In this document: positions 12,100 through 23,984 of the stretch, piece after piece | Layout of the letters: the number at the start of each line of letters is the position of its first letter | How positions within the stretch are numbered: the stretch's first letter is position 1 | Assembly: GCA_021234155.1 (NCBI GenBank) | Contig: JAJEKV010000060.1 | Coordinates: 434,001-498,000 of the forward strand | DNA from: Isoetes taiwanensis | Lineage: Eukaryota; Streptophyta; Lycopodiopsida; Isoetales; Isoetaceae | Direction of reading: 5' to 3' | Length of the DNA stretch: 64,000 bases | The notes under the pieces: model-generated | Database searches by the model: none | Seen by the model: the letters and a program-made list of their open reading frames with translations, nothing else | What the model was told of the DNA's origin: nothing | Position numbers and translations under genes: made by a program

Positions 12100-14290
12100 T
12101 CTTGAGGTATAGGAAGACCATGTGTTGCAAACAGAGATGTTGTGAGAAATTCAAGAGGGATCAAGCTATAAACATGCGAAAAGGATTTTTTGCCATGAAA
12201 TCGAAAGTGACAGTGACCACTTTTTGTATGACATGTTAGGCAACAATATGAAGGGTAGAAGGGTTCATCGACTAGTCTTGCAAGGCATCGATGTCTGTGA
12301 GAGGGCTTGGTACCTTGGTCTTGGGATTTCAAAGCTCGGGTATCCGAAGTGGAAGGCAGAATTCCGCCGCTGGTGCTCGGGAAGGCCGAGCATGGCAATT
12401 CAGGCACTATGAAAGCACGCGGCCACCTTGGCCTCGTGAGGCTGTTTTTTCCATGTTTGTGAAGGAAAATTGTGAGTCTTTACCTCACCGTGAAAGGTGG
12501 GAAATGATGATGGGATTCGAGAAAACGGAGGAAGTTGCCTGCTATGTTTACTAAGACATGCATTCTCGAAGAGGTCAACGCCAAGTGATGGCTCTCACAG
12601 GCAAGAAGGTATCTCCGATGATTTCATAGGACGGGAGACGAGCTTCAAGGACGCCAAGATTGCTAAGAAGAATGCATTCTCCAAGTGTGACACTTGGCGA
12701 GGTTATCCGCACGAAGCCGCCAAGACCAAGGATGAGGCCGAGAGGAGAATATTGCATGATCGAGAAGGGCACATAGACTAGAGCAAAGAATCATGTCGCA
12801 CTCCAAGATCGGGTCATGGAGATCAAGTATCCCACAGTGCATCCTCGGACTTTGTATGTATCATTCACGACAAAATGGATCAGGCAAAGACTATGATTCC
12901 AAAGTTGTTCGATTCCGTGAAGTCCCTTTGGAGACTAGATAAGCTAAAGACTTCATTGACAGTGCACTTACCCACCATGGCCATGGAGAGGGTGCTATGG
13001 AAATTTTGCTTTTGATCCGTGGGTCGACGACTCCAACTTCCATGTAGGTTCTTTTGAATAGTATTTTGAAAAGGTTGGAGCTGCCTAATGAGTTTGCAGA
13101 GGGCCATCTTGCACTCGCCTCCCGATCCATCAGTCCCCCATTGGGCTGTGGCCTTACGTGACACCATCACCGCGCTAGCGCCCGTTGTCGCCGCCGGAAG
13201 AGCATCCCCGCTACCATCCCTCAACCCGAGGGACCTCATTGAAGCCTCCTCGCAAATTGTGTTGCAACTAGACAATGCATCCTGACAAAACAAAATAGGT
13301 ATGTATTCTCGATCTTTCATACCTTGTATATCCGGTGTTTTTCAGGAGATTGAGTTAGGGTTTATGATGCCCGCCATACACATGACGATATAGATGCTAT
13401 GTTTGGAAATTTTTCATCTACCTTGAAGAAAGCCAAGTGCTAACCATGCCCGAAAGTATGAATTTCATACGCAATCTCAACACGCCATATATGTTGTTCA
13501 TAAGGTTCCGCATTGGAAAGGTTTCATAGAAGGGTATATCCCCGATGGGAAGATAGATTGACAGTCACACCGAGCCTCCGACCTTTTGTTTGCTATGAAT
13601 GGTGACTGGCCCTGCCATGTACCATAAGGCTCGCCCCACGCTCGTGGGATTGGCTACCTGCCGGTGGAATAAGAATGTGGAAAGAAAGAGAGGATGGAAA
13701 CCCCTAATGCCATCCGAAATCCAAGATGCTAGCACCTAAGAGCTCCTGAAAGACATTGGTCAGTTCAAACAAGATCCATAAGCATATCCTCCATTGGGTC
13801 GCATGCTCGACGAACAAGAAGGGCACACCGTGAGACTCGGCCAAATATACGAAAAGACAATTTACTACGACAATTGAATATTGATGGGACTCTTTGGAGC
13901 ATCCGAGTAACATCACCAACGTGGAAGGTCCTTACGAGGACTTTTGGCGCAAGACTAGGCAAGATAGACTTGACGCATTCGATGTGTGGTGGCTGGGTGG
14001 AGCCAATTGCAACCATCACTCCCCGCTATGTTGGTCCATTGAAGGATAACCCCACGTAATTCAATCCTTTCAAGGATTTGAAGAAGGGCATGTTTGTATT
14101 ACGCCCGATGATGTCTTGTGCCCAACATGGCTAGGGTATGCTACAGAAGAACCCCAAATGGATGATAAGAAAGACAACTTCGAGACTATCCAGGTCACTT
14201 GGTGGGAGCCTGTCCCTGTTAGGAACCAGGTGTTCCCAGCCAACTATGTCAATTGTTGGAAGAAGAGATGGAGGCCGACCACCTAGTGAC
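12100..14290 (+). pseudogene. DUF7869-type transposase remnant
   Basis: Successive plus-strand frames give the expected order of motifs of this transposase-like family. First comes a cysteine-rich start MCCKQRCCEKF near 12,120, then MLGNNMKGRRVHRLVLQGID and CERAWYLGLGISKLG at 12,230-12,340. HDKMDQAKTMIPKLFDSV follows at about 12,867, then VLQLDNAS at 13,258, RHTHDDIDAMFGNFSS at about 13,380, and a C-terminal CPTWLGYA with QVTWWEPVPV at 14,120-14,215. The conserved Asp positions match IDGMD, LQLDN and GHTHDQID of the 51.9-kb copy. Each block is in a different frame and stops are frequent, so it is dead. The family role as a DDE-type nuclease is from general knowledge and is not proven here. 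Confidence 0.65.
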
Positions 14291-14689
14291 CGCATTGAGA
14301 TAGAGAGTATCGACTACGCTTGGAGTCCTTCGAATAAGAAGAAGCTACCAAACACCGCCAAGATTCCCACACTTGTTGCGAATATTACATATGGACTTGC
14401 TTCGGGATGTATGTTAGTGTTATCGCCGCCTCTTTATAAAAAGTCCACAATTCAAGGTATTGTCCATATTTAATGAAACTGCGTTTTATGTCCAACCATT
14501 TCATGCATGCTTTCTCAAAGATCGCTTCGGGTCAAGGAGAGCGCTCGGTGATCCCCTCGCGATCATCTTCACGCTATGAAGGCGCCCCCATCTTCCATTG
14601 CCGTATCAATATAAACGCCGGGCTAGTTGCGCAGACGCAAAAACATGAAATAGAGTGAACCTTATTACAACCCACTAATCCCAGCTATG

Positions 14690-17600
14690 AGTGATAGCCC
14701 ATCGCCTTTTAGTGGTGGCCTCTCACTGCGCGCTGAGGTCGGGTGGTTGGTCCTCGCTACGGTGGCCCTCGCACGCCACCGTGGACTCCACCGCTGGCAT
14801 GTTCTGCCGCCCGTCAGACTCCGCCATGGAAGATGTGAACCGGGGCCGGCCGCGCCTCTATAGAATCGGATCTACCACAACCTTGATATCATTTTCACGA
14901 CATCTCCCGGTCAAGAGCAAGAGCATTCGCATGGTGGCTTGCACAGTCCGTGTTCGCCATGAGCAACGATCCCATTGTTGTAGCAGCGCATCGACATCGA
15001 CGCCGCTTCACGGGCGAGCGGGGGCGTCGGGAGGCATGGGCGAAATGAATTGTCGGTTGGGATATAGCTCATTGTACAACGCGGGTGGTCTGCTGGTAAG
15101 GAAATAGTCTCCGCTATGAGATGGTCGCATAAAGATGAGGGCATGGGCAATCGCGAATATCGCGATTCTCATATGCCGAGTGTATCTCAATCCTTCCGCT
15201 GATCTGGCTAGCCATAGATAACCCCGACGTCCGCGAAAGATCTTCCACCTGGATGGCGTTGGGGGTTATCGTGTAACGATTGATAATGGAGTGAGCACCG
15301 CATGTCTCTTTGGATATGAGCGCAAAGCTATAGCGCCCAAACTCTACCGGATAGAAAAGAGCGGTTAGGGGGCAAGAATCGTCCAAAAAGCAAAAACATG
15401 AAAGAGTTAGACCCGGGTGTACTTACCAAGACTCCATCTTTCTTCGCGACTCCAAATGGCATGGTCCCATCCGGAAAGCCAATGAGATGAGACACTAGCG
15501 CACATCCTTATATTAACTTTGCAATCGCAAGGTTTGGGTCTTCAAAACTTTCCAAAGGCGATTCCACGTAGTTTGTTGTGTCGATGTTAGCATGGTTGAA
15601 CATCCGCTTGTGTCTTTGCCATTTACCATCCCACGCCCCATTCAGCCGGTTGTGATTCAAGTACCTAAATCGCTTCAACACTTTGTTTGTCCCAGTCGTC
15701 GATGAAACAACTAATCTTCGCAGTGCACTCACCCTTGTATGATGTGGTTTTGTCCGTAGAGAAGTTGAAATTGTGCCAACCGGAGATTGTACACGCATTA
15801 GGGCTCCGCTCATCAACTTTGGATACCGCAGCCACGTCTCTCTTTAGCACCTCCCGGCCAGGTGGGTAATAGATATTTTGCCACACACGCTTCTCATGGA
15901 ACCAACATGCAAGAACATTGCACGCAACTTTGTTTGCAAAACCACGAAGCGTGGTTTTTTCCATCTAGTGATACAATCAATGCACGCCATCATACCGCTC
16001 GCCGCCTTCCCAACAATGTGGGTCTTCGACACGACCTCGGTGATAGCCCGGCTCTCACACCCGCCCATGTCAATGGTGATTGACTGGGCCGATTGTGCCC
16101 ATTCGCCAAAGACAAGGCGTAGTGCTATCTTCGTGGCATGTCGTTGGTGCCCCTCGGCCGGCCTCTACGCCTGCAGAGCATGTAAAACACTGGGAACCCC
16201 ACACCCCCGGCAATCGGTACAATGGCTCCGTACAACGGAAACTTCCACAGATTTGTGCAAAAGGTTGAATCCATGGCCCAACCACCACCGCTGCTCCACC
16301 TTACAGCAGCCTCCAACATCTTGTCATCTTGGATGACTAGGATCCATGGCCGGGCCAACGGGTCTTCAGCATTAGGATTCCAGGGCTGGTGGAAAATCAC
16401 CTTCCCCGGGCTTTCCAATCGCTCTATCCCGCCTCAAGGCTTTCCCATACCCAAACTCCAAACCTCCCCACGAGGTGCAATGTGGTGAGATTGAATGATA
16501 AAATATTTACGATGACAAGATCATTGAAACAATAGTTTGGACCAAGGGTAACCATATCCAGAATGACAAAGTTGAGTGAGAACTCTAAGTTAATTATTGT
16601 TCCAATAACTAAGCATTATGTGGAGTCTACGACAACATCACTGCTCCATGGTAAAAGAATTTTCAGGGGAACTTACCGAGTATTCTCTGCCGGTAGGCCA
16701 GTTGCCACACATCCTCCTGCGCCATCGTGAAGCGGTATGTGACTCATTCAACTGGCATCTACATAATGTGATTTGTGGTTCCCGTGCTCTTGCGACGTCC
16801 CACGCAGCACGGGTCATTCCAATACTTCTAAGCTCATGTGCGACAGCCGCAAGCAGTTCAGGATGCAGGGGCATGGACCAATCCTCCGCATTAGTGAAAG
16901 GGTCATGGCCAGTGTGTTCTGTGCTCATGTATATTCGTGCACTGCTCGATGTAGCACCATTTCCATCTACTTTCACTGTCCGCAAGCGAAACAAGCATCC
17001 TCTGCGGTGGGACCGTCTGATTTGCCTATCCCCCCGGGTCCCTCTCCTGCATGATGCCCATGGACCAAACGGACACGATAAGTGGTTTGAAGCTCAATCA
17101 CCCTTTGCTCGAGGCGGTCCATGGTGGTCTCCTCAGAGTAGTTGAAGTCGCTGTCCTTCATGGTGCGACCACTTTTGCACGTGCACACTTCCATGGGGTG
17201 CCACCTGGATGCTTTGGACACTTTCTGCCAATTCACTGACATGAGAGTTAACTTGGCCAAGACAAGGGTGCTGCTGGTCCCATCATCCCGGCACCCACGC
17301 CTTCCCTCATTCACTTACCCGAAGGTGTAGTGGAGGTGGCTCACTTATAAGTATTTGGGCATTGAGTTTTCTACTACCACACACCGGGATGCATCCATCG
17401 GGTTACGGGTCATCGCAGTCGGAAAGCCCTCAGATGCAATGCAAAACAACAAATACAAGGTAGAATCAGATGCATGGGGTCACCAGCACACTTGTTCGTG
17501 GGCCTTGGTTGAACCGGGTCCTCCTCTATATGGGGCGAAGTGTGGGGGCCGATATCCCTCACCACTTGAAACGATCTAGAGCAGTACAAGGCCTTCTTGG

Positions 17601-18894
17601 CCCGCACCGGGTGAAATCCATGGTCCCATATCAGATCTTGCTCCAGGAGACAAGGCTTCCTTCAATTCTGGAGAGGGCTGCTACCGAACGTCACATTATT
17701 TACTTCCGTAAGGTGGTGGCTATGGATGAAGCCCTACCGCCCAACCTTGCTTTGGCAAAGGGTGATGGGCCCGGCGCGACTCAAAGCCCCTGGGAAAGAC
17801 AAGCAAGCCCAGTGGTTCTCGCTATGGAATGTGCAGCACACGATGTGGACCCGGTGCATACACCGGCGGAACGCAGCCTGCCTTGAAGCAGTACTTGGAT
17901 GCTTGCTTCATGGCCAAGCTTTGGGATGCAGGGCCTGTCACATGTCAAGGTGGCAAATTATCGGCAAAGGGTTAATCCCATGCTCACGGGGGCCCACACC
18001 ACTACACTGGCGCACCCATCTACCCATGAAAAAAGCGGGGTGATTGCTTCCATTCATACAGTGCACACCACCTCCGCATTGATCTGAGGAGATGGATTCG
18101 AGCCGCGTGAGGGAGAGTCCGCCGCCGCCAACAGGCGCCATTGAGGATGAAAAGTCACGCCCTCGAGTGCTCATCCCGCATCACGAGCATATCCGGCCTC
18201 GGTATGCTTTCGGTTAGTTGTGCCCCATCGTGGCCTTGCATGAGCTACCGAGCACGGCCTCTGTAGGCTTGTTGGGATCGTACCTCAGGAGGTAATGGAT
18301 ACGCGGACTTCGTTATGCCCCCCGTCCGGCATTAACCTCACCACTTGTGATTATGTATATAAGTTATGCAGTTATGTCAAAGATCCTTATTGCTACTAAG
18401 GTTTTTCCCGAAAACCCTTCTAAGGGTTTTTAATCCCGGTAATACGCCGCTTTGCTCTCTCTTTGTACTTGGGTCCCATAGGCCAGTTGGTCTCCGTGGA
18501 CGATAAAATCATATTCTATTCTATTCTATTCCATGCATGCAGTTATGTATTCTTGTGGGACGCCATGGTGCCGTAGACCGATTTCCCATTCCTCTAAAAT
18601 CTTTTGAAACGTGGCAGTGGGGGATCGATGGGTGCTTCCATTTAGGTGGCCCATGGCAACTAGCTGGCTCCAAAACTCCACGTAAGGGACTAACTTATGA
18701 GGCCCGGTTACGCGCCGGTACAACCAACCGTTGGAGTCATCGTCAACTGCAAGCTCCTCACAATATGCAGCCCATCGGTACATCACCTGGACATGGTGCT
18801 CGATGGGTGGCCTCCCGCTTCTCTGCGAGACCAGGAGCGGGGATCGGCAGCACTTATTTCGGACGGGTGGGGAACATAGTGTTGTTGTAGGCAC
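14690..18894 (-). pseudogene. Mutator-like (MULE) transposase remnant, interrupted by a LINE
   Basis: Reading down the minus strand: EELAVDDDSNGWLYRRVTG and WEIGLRHHGVPQEYITACME (18.9-18.5 kb), then the inserted LINE. The gene resumes at VCTCKSGRTMKDSDFNY (17.2 kb), and then RPWILVIQDDKMLEAAVRW and WAMDSTFCTNLWKFPLYGAI (16.2-16.3 kb), a MULE transposase block with its first catalytic Asp. WHNFNFSTDKTTSYKG and HANIDTTNYVESPLESF (15.6-15.8 kb) match the conserved TTN-x-hE-S segment. CPCPHLYATIS near 15.1 kb resembles a SWIM zinc finger. Many frameshifts show it is inactive. No terminal inverted repeats were recognised. Confidence 0.65.
17196..18530 (+). mobile_element. 5'-truncated LINE (copy A) inside the MULE remnant
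   Basis: Sequence from the end of the reverse transcriptase onward (LDALDTFCQFTDMRVNLAKT) through the C-terminal part matches the LINE copies at 28-30 kb and 54-56 kb. It ends in a (TATTC)n tail. A 5-bp target duplication CCATG flanks it (17191-17195 and 18531-18535). Removing the insert restores the MULE frame reading ..ITACMEVCTCKS. The insert is degraded by stops and frameshifts. Its 5' truncation is typical of incomplete target-primed reverse transcription. Confidence 0.8.
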
Positions 18895-19009
18895 AACCTC
18901 ATCAACCCATACACAGACTCAGGCCGAAATGAATCTATCAATTACAAGGAACTTATAAATGAACCATTCATTTTTGTGTCAAGTAAATGACACTACATGT
19001 GCCTTCTAA

Positions 19010-19440
19010 AGCTTCACAAATGGCAAAATAATTCTCGTGCCATATGAAGAGCAAAATTACAATAAGACAAATTCATGCCATATGGGACTATGGACTTCAC
19101 CCCCAGTGCTTGTACCAAGAAAGTTTTCTGCACCTGCTCCAAGTCATTCCAGGTAGCAAGGAAGGACACTACTGGGCCCCATGCTTCAACTCCGTATAAA
19201 AGGACAGGCTCCACTAAGACCTTGAACAGGTGCGAGTGATGGGCCCAATCATACAGCTCCACTCTGTGAATATTGTTCTACATTGTATATACAACCTTCC
19301 AATCTGCCGTCACTCGTAGCCGTATGGATGTGTCCCAGTGCATAGTAGAAGGAAACTCCACTCCTAAATATTTTATGTGGGTGCAGCTTCCATATTTTGC
19401 CCTCGGTAACTGAATGAGGGGATCCAGGATAAATCTCAAA
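19010..19440 (-). mobile_element. Diverged LINE fragment
   Basis: The minus-strand frame contains VLVEPVLLYGVEAWGP and TWNDLEQVQKTFLVQALGVK. This matches the segment just after the reverse transcriptase in the other LINE copies of the window (TWNDLEQVQKAFLTQALGVK near 55.15 kb). Both ends are lost and no tail is seen. It is more diverged than copies B and C. Confidence 0.7.
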
Positions 19441-19449
19441 ATATCAAGG

Positions 19450-19945
19450 TTGTAATCACTTTAGTTGAACCTTTAAAGTTAATGTAACATAAGGGCAATT
19501 GTCTTGATGTGGTCTAGGACCAATGCTATTTATTATTTATTGACAAAACTATAAATTAAACCAATTGTTTTAACAAATTACTATGCTATCCATTGATGAT
19601 TAATATTAGGCATAATAGATGACTCGTCATTTCAAATGATTTTAACAAGCCATTACTGGTTGTGAGAAACTACCTAGAGATCACAACTAGTATTTACAAA
19701 CCATTATACCAGTGATAATTAGCATTGAAACACTACCAGTTTTGACAAACCACTAGTATATGTGATTTTCTTTTGTCAAATTAATTCATGTATAAAAAAC
19801 CATATAATTCATGGTTCTTATATGTTTTAATATTGGTTAGATATAGTAGTTCTTTTTTGGGCTCCTTGTGAAATAGCCACGGAATATACACGATGTATAT
19901 CCCATGCCAACGTGGTTAAGACGACCTGGATGGGTCCTTCAATGG
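19450..19945. other. AT-rich spacer, nothing recognised
   Basis: Short direct and inverted repeats of ACAAACCA.. and CACTAGT type occur, but there is no gene, tail or clear terminal repeat. Confidence 0.4.
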
Positions 19946-19949
19946 TGGC

Positions 19950-20412
19950 GATTCCATTCAGTGGATTCACAGTATGGTGATTTTCCCGGGAGGAATTACA
20001 TTGAGGTAATTCCGCCGGGCGGAATTATTGTATGGTGATTCCACCGGGAGGAATTACATTGAGGTGATTCCGCCGAGCGGAATTATATTTTGGTGATTTC
20101 GCGGGGCGGAATATATTGTGGTGATTCCGGCCGGCGGAATTATATTGTGGTGATTCCACCCGGAGGAATTAAATTGTGGTGATTCCGCCAGATGGAATTC
20201 TATTGTGGCGATTCCGCTGGGCATAATAAAATTGTGGTGATTCCGCCGGGTGGAAGTGCACCATAGTGATTCCGTCTGGTGGAATTGCATATCGGTGATT
20301 CCATCTGGACGAATAGTTCACGTGGTGATTCCACCTGGCGGGATATCGTCGACAGTATTCCGTCCCGTAGAATCTGCCAGTGATGATTCCGCGGGGAGGT
20401 ATAAAATGGACG
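19950..20412. repeat. 29-bp tandem array with ATTCCGCCGGGCGGAAT palindrome core
   Basis: The string TGATTCC (with small changes) starts at about 20007, 20036, 20065, 20093, 20122, 20151, 20180 and so on to 20384, a strict 29-bp period over about 15 copies. The core of the best unit is a perfect palindrome around a central G. The remainder of the unit is ATATTGTG-like. Identity drops toward both ends. The array stands alone, with no gene immediately beside it. Confidence 0.85.
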
Positions 20413-21900
20413 GCCAGGATGCACCCTGCAGACGGACGGCTACGATCCATCAGAGAGTACGCTTGATTGTCAGGTACGGATAACGGGGCCTTCGGAACGG
20501 ATCCCGTTCCCGGAGGGTCTGTGATTCCACGGGAGAGTATTCACTGCGATGGAATCACCAAAACTAGGATAAAACTATTTTCATCCAAGCTCGTTTAGAA
20601 GACTTGGGCGAGGGGACTAAAAGCTGTCAATTGAAAAATGTTGATGGAAAAGTATACTAGGTTATAAAGTCCTGCTAGATTTCTGTAGGTACTTATAAAA
20701 GCTAAGATTGAGGAATTGAAGTTTGATGTCTGGGATTTGACACCAGATCAGACAACACAATAATAAGAATGAAAGCAGCATTAGGCTTTGCAAAGGAGCA
20801 TCTGATAACAAACAATTAATCGGGTTGGGATTGGGATTGGCATTCTGTTTAAATTTTTGAGATTAGCCCTTTATATATGTAATCAAAGCCAGATAGGCTA
20901 ACATGTCACCATTGGTGAAATTTGATGGTAAATTTTTAACTTTATCAACAAAATATCATCTAGAAAACAAAAGGTATCAACATATGACCATGTGTACATA
21001 GACATCGTCTAACAAGATTCACATGGCAAGATGGGAGCCTACAAGGCACCTACTTTAGCCACAACATGCTTTTATATCCTCATTCACAGCCCCAGTTGGA
21101 TTTGTCGGATTTGCAGACCCTAAACAGTTCATCCCTTAGATTTTTTAAATTTGCTACAAAAAGACAATTTGACGACACATGGCACATTACATTAACAAAC
21201 ATATTAAAGACCTTTCAGCTTTCTTAAACGTTATTAAAACTTACTTAAACTTGAAACCTTTTAGGTTCCATTTCAAAAACATGATATGATGAAAGTGGGT
21301 CCAGTGACATGGTAGTTCTGTTTTCATCATCAATAGACATGATTCAATTTTTCACTCCAAAGTCGAGATATATCAGAAGGATACTAACCTTGGAACAATA
21401 ATGCAAGGCTATTTAGTGCAAATTCAAAATATAGGGAAGCCGCGAAAGAGAAATGTTCGGCCGCCGCGATAAATTTCTTGTAGTCCTTATTGTTACCATA
21501 GAATTTCAAAGTGTTATTTCTATTTAGCCAAACATTGTTTTTTTTTTTTTTTTTTTTTTTTTTGTTGTAACCCTTTAGGGTAGGGGTCTTTCATCCTAAC
21601 TAGTAGTGCACTTAGTGCATCAATCATATTGACCTTGGAGACCTTTGGCCTCCATGGACATTAAAAATAAAAAAAATTCAAATCAAATTTTTATTCCTAA
21701 TTTGGTTTCTCTTTTGCCAAATTGTTTGATTTGTAGGTAATTGTAAAAAATTATTGTCCTTAACTCAACACCGATTGTTTCAAATATTTATTGTCTACCC
21801 ATAATTGCTTGGTAGACTTCGTGAAAAAATCTAAAAGAATTTTAGCGTGGTCCTTTATAGACATCGTGTATATCGGACTTGGTGACTCCATATTATATTC
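20413..21900. other. Intergenic DNA downstream of the pectinesterase
   Basis: No coding region is supported. A run of 26 T lies at 21538-21563 and may be the poly(A) end of an old minus-strand retroposon, but no target duplication was identified. The rest is AT-rich unique-looking sequence. Confidence 0.5.
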
Positions 21901-21923
21901 CCTTGAACATTTGCATATTTATG

Positions 21924-23562
21924 TCATGCCAAGCCTGCATTATAACTAATCCCCGTTGAAGGTAACCATTGGTTGCCTCCAATGAATGTTCCAACAGTAA
22001 ATTGTGATGCTTCATCGGTAGTAAGTGCCTTACTCCAATTAACACGATTCGACATACTTGCTCCTCCACCAGTGTTCTGATATTCTCCATAATATACAGT
22101 TTCGGATCTATTAGGTGCACCATCCCATGCAAGCCAACCGGCTGGGTTGATAGCACTACTAAGTTGAGTTTGCATAAACACCGTTCTAGAATAGTCTTTC
22201 CATGGTCGACCCAAATAGGTATCAGAGATGGCCCCATCAACTTGGCATTGGTGAATTGATATTCCTGTATTCTGATTAACATCCTGGCGTCCTTGTGCAG
22301 TAATGGTATTCTTTTGGCCACTAAGAGGCGTCTTCGCATAGATTGAACATCCTTGAAAAACAACTGCAGAATTTCCAAATATGAAGTCTACAGTACCTTG
22401 CACTTGGCAGTCTCTATAAAATTGGCGATTAGCATAAGTATAGAGAGTATCTTGATATGCAAGTATAGAGCAATTATAAAAAACAACTTTGTCAGAAGTG
22501 ACCAACAATGCCACGGCTTGGTGATTCTCAGGGCCTGCTGTATTCTGTATGGTCATATATTTACCAATAAATCCACTTGCTTTGATGGCTGCGAAAACAC
22601 ACACAAATGAGGCATTGAGTAAATAATATACAAACTAGAACATAAAAAGAAGAAAAGTGAGGTGGAGAAACACTTGAAAAGAGGGTCCACTAAAAGCAAA
22701 TTATCTTACCAACTGTTGCGGTCCTATAGGTGGTCCCGACTTGAGCATAGTACTTGTTATATGTAATAATGGTTTGGTCAATACCATCACCCATTATAGT
22801 GAGATTGGCCTTCGAGCTTGAGACCTCAATAGACTCATTATATGTTCCCTTCTTAATATATATAACATAACCAGCTTTGGAGGCATTAATAGCAGCTTGA
22901 ATAGTGCTAAAATCCCCACTGCCATCTTGGGCCACTACTAAATTGGCAGAAACACTTTGGAGAAGGAAACGTCGGCGCTCAGGAGGCAACCATGTCGGCA
23001 GACCATCATTGATTTCATAAGGCATATTTGTGGATAGGAGTTTTCTCGACTGCACAGAATTGAGGGCACGCTTTCTCATATTCACAAAGAGAGCAAGCGA
23101 ATTACTCATATCCCCTTGTAAACCCAATGTATTATTTAGCACCCCTTGAAGAAATGATGAGCCAAGAGTTTGTATTTCATCAGCACACATTGTTTGCCCT
23201 GTCAACATGGTGCTAGTCCATGTCCATATATCATCACTACTTCCATCTATAAGGGACCTATGCGAGTAATTTGGGGCCTTACTTACTGCAGCATTTAGAT
23301 ATTTCATTGAACCACCTAGAAATTCTTGACAATCTTCCAACACTGCCCTTGCTCTCCCCACACTTTGGGAATTAGAAAGTGCATTTTGTATGATGTTGAG
23401 TATGTTTTGAATCTTTGGTGTTGTGCCCCTCATCCTTGCCTCGTAAGCCTGTGAGGCATTTTGCATGGGAGTGAGACCTTCTACAGATGCTATAATCAAA
23501 TAAATACTGAAAGCAAGAAGAACATAAAATTTTGACATGTTTTTGGAGTATGAAGTGGCCAT
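21924..23562 (-). CDS. Pectinesterase (pectin methylesterase) with PMEI pro-domain
   Basis: Two exons, 23562-22710 and 22588-21924. The donor is G|GTAAGATA and the acceptor TTTTCGCAG|CC, rebuilding the family's conserved TATVA. The product is about 505 residues. An ATG at 23562 gives a signal peptide (FYVLLAFSIYLIIASVEG). Residues 31-170 are the cysteine-containing pectinesterase-inhibitor domain. RKLL (173) and RRFLL (197) look like processing sites. The catalytic domain follows from about 205, with Q308 (NHQAVAL), Q330-D331 (YQDTLY), D352 (TVDFIFGN) and R412 (LGRPW) all in place. Such enzymes de-esterify homogalacturonan in the cell wall. This is the only clearly intact host gene in the window. 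The neighbours are transposons, so no operon-like context applies. Confidence 0.95.
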
Positions 23563-23928
23563 GGAATGGTCGAATGCAATTATATGAGAAGTGTAGCAAT
23601 TACCCCGAAGATGCAGAATTGATTGAAGGCTAGGATTTTGTATGCACATCTTAGGGTAGTTGGCATTTCATTTTCCCTATGAGAACAGGGATAAATTGCA
23701 TCCAAAACTCATTATACATCTTGGGCTCCACTTTATTCGTCTGGCTTGGAAATCTCTTACGAAATTTTACCTTCCCCACTAGACAACTATTGCTTCTTAA
23801 GAGTTCCACCTTCCTTGCTGGACAACTCATGGCTAAAACTTTGACTTCCTTTAATAAGCAACGACAATAAGCTGGCAACTTTATAATGTCAAAACTTTCA
23901 TGCGACTACATTTTGAATAAGGGAAAGA

Positions 23929-23977
23929 CCCTTTACCTTGCATTCCTGACTAGAAACTAGAAATGCAAGGTAAAGGG
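23929..23977. repeat. 16-bp perfect hairpin upstream of the pectinesterase
   Basis: CCCTTTACCTTGCATT at 23929-23944 is exactly inverted at 23962-23977, with a 17-base loop. After one mismatch the stem extends by a further CTTT/AAAG. It lies about 370 bp before the pectinesterase start. It could be a small MITE, a regulatory hairpin or a small-RNA precursor. Nothing else supports a choice. Confidence 0.6.
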
Positions 23978-23984
23978 CCTTTGT

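Larger units (their letters stand above)
2900..14290. mobile_element. Decayed transposon with divergent ParB-like and transposase-like genes
   Basis: The limits are set by content, not by ends: I found no terminal repeats or target duplication. It holds a minus-strand remnant with a ParB-like motif (4.4-8.5 kb) and a plus-strand remnant of the DUF7869-type transposase (12.1-14.3 kb), pointing away from each other. About thirty copies of an inverted repeat, AAATTGGGC then 0-4 bases then GCCCAATTT, lie between and inside them. None occur elsewhere in the window. The layout copies that of the complete 8.8-kb element at 45.3-54.2 kb, which has its own different palindrome. Grouping these pieces into one element is inference from that parallel. 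Confidence 0.55.

Noticed and set aside
11901-12407. 168-residue minus-strand frame
   Set aside because: The plus strand here carries the transposase motifs (MCCKQRCCEKF, GNNMKGRRVHRLVLQGID). The minus frame is their shadow.
19950-20412. CRISPR array (29-bp period)
   Set aside because: The whole unit repeats with no unique spacers, no cas genes exist, and the context is a plant genome.
21893-22378. 161-residue minus-strand frame overlapping the pectinesterase second exon
   Set aside because: It is a shadow in another frame of a well-supported catalytic domain.
23651-23878. Small frames on both strands next to the pectinesterase start
   Set aside because: Both strands are open because of a short repetitive upstream stretch, and no motif supports either.
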